A stretch of 5,856 nucleotides of DNA from JBBSIG01 sp038232215 (GTDB taxonomy: Bacteria; Actinomycetota; Thermoleophilia; Gaiellales; Gaiellaceae). How positions within the stretch are numbered: position 1 is the first letter of the stretch; every line of letters starts with the position of its first letter. Made by a program: the position numbers and the translations under genes. Location of the stretch: the NCBI GenBank assembly GCA_038232215.1, contig JBBSIG010000163.1, forward strand, positions 1 through 5,856, given 5' to 3'. Under the pieces are notes generated by a model. It ran no database searches. It was not told where the DNA came from and worked only from the letters and a program-made list of their open reading frames with translations. Below, in pieces: positions 5,437 to 5,856 of the stretch.

Positions 5437-5683
5437 TCGTCCTCGACAGCTCCGCCGCGGTCCAGTTCCTCGTCCGCCCGGACTATGGGGAGTGGGTCGA
5501 AGAGCGCCTCCTCGAGGCGGGTGAGGTGCAGACTCCACGACCGCTCGATATCGAGGTGGTCGGAGCGGTCAGGCGCTTGCGGCAGATCGGCGACATCTCC
5601 GCCGGCCCGCGGACGACGCGCTCGCCGACCTCAGCTCCTCGGCTCCGGCTTCCGGGCCCCGGGTGAAGATGCTCGCGCCGTGA
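5433..5683 (+). pseudogene. VapC-type PIN-domain toxin remnant, frameshifted and truncated
   Basis: The frame from GTG 5433 begins MIVLDSSAAVQFLV, the PIN-domain first strand with its metal-binding Asp (D5), and continues through LEAGEVQTPRPLDIEVV with the conserved acidic position (E46). It stays VapC-like through about G53-DISA. It then loses resemblance and stops at TGA 5664-5666 after 77 residues. The expected continuation ADDALADLSS is present in another frame (from about 5610), consistent with loss of one base around 5598-5609 in a GC-rich run. That second frame ends at TGA 5681-5683. Even after repair the protein is only about 83 residues against the usual 125-140, and it lacks the C-terminal PIN half with its remaining catalytic acidic residues. 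RNase activity is therefore not expected. A sequencing or assembly error could explain the frameshift but not the missing C-terminal half. Confidence 0.6.
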
Positions 5684-5856
5684 GCTTCGAGGTCACGGCG
5701 ACCGACGGAGCCGCTCGCGCCGGAATCCTCCGCACGGCGCACGGCGACGTCGCGACACCCGCGTTCATGCCGGTCGGGACGAAGGGCACGGTCAAGAGCG
5801 TCGACCCCGGTGAGCTGCGCGCGCTGGGGACGACGATCCTGCTCGGGAACACGTAC
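5680..5856 (+). CDS. tgt: tRNA-guanine transglycosylase Tgt (5' part, runs off the window)
   Basis: The first 59 residues are visible. Tgt swaps guanine 34 for preQ1 in tRNAs with GUN anticodons, supplying the substrate of QueA. Recognition rests on the standard N-terminus: FEVTATDGAARAGIL (3-17), HGDVATPAFMPVGTKGTVK (21-39) and the ILLGNTY motif (53-59) at the edge. The catalytic aspartates and zinc-binding cysteines lie beyond the window. GTG 5680 is chosen because the family signature begins two residues later and no other in-frame start is suitable. A GGTGA (5662-5666) lies 13 nt upstream, slightly far for a ribosome site. The GTG overlaps the TGA of the shifted vapC frame as GTGA, so translation may be coupled to the remnant. 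Together with queA this forms a queuosine-modification cluster. Confidence 0.95.
   Translation, partial: MSFEVTATDGAARAGILRTAHGDVATPAFMPVGTKGTVKSVDPGELRALGTTILLGNTY

Overview
The window is strongly GC-rich, with G or C in most third codon positions and GTG starts in overlapping gene junctions. Its genes suggest a high-GC actinobacterium, perhaps a deep-branching lineage such as Thermoleophilia. That placement is inference: it rests on codon bias, a DPPR-synthase-like UbiA protein and frequent starts without a Shine-Dalgarno sequence. No rRNA or tRNA gene, insertion sequence or CRISPR array was seen.

Layout, left to right. (1) Positions 1-186 hold the possible 3' end of an upstream gene, a long inverted repeat (37-96), and a control region with four CTTAC-like elements spaced exactly 11 bp apart just before the first complete gene. 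(2) Positions 187-2792 are a compact three-gene operon: a small secreted protein of unknown function, an OmpR/PhoB-type response regulator and its HAMP-containing membrane histidine kinase. The 11-bp phased repeats are the spacing expected for this regulator class, so the operon is probably autoregulated. (3) After a 134-bp spacer with a possible 27-codon leader ORF and a small hairpin comes a UbiA-superfamily membrane prenyltransferase resembling decaprenyl-phosphate phosphoribosyltransferase (2927-3811), likely a cell-envelope precursor enzyme. (4) It converges on a minus-strand gene for a 155-residue helical, coiled-coil-like protein of unknown function (3857-4324). (5) Only 27 bp separate that gene from the divergent queA (4352-5293); the gap contains a perfect 8-bp dyad and overlapping -10-like elements on both strands. 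(6) The right end is queA, then a decayed vapBC-type toxin-antitoxin pair (5356-5683), then the start of tgt (5680 to the edge).

QueA and Tgt act in the same pathway, queuosine modification of tRNA, and are often operon partners. Here a toxin-antitoxin remnant lies between them: the antitoxin has lost its middle and the toxin is frameshifted and truncated. The items most worth following up are this remnant, the phased repeats before the two-component operon, and the symmetric promoter region between queA and the coiled-coil gene.
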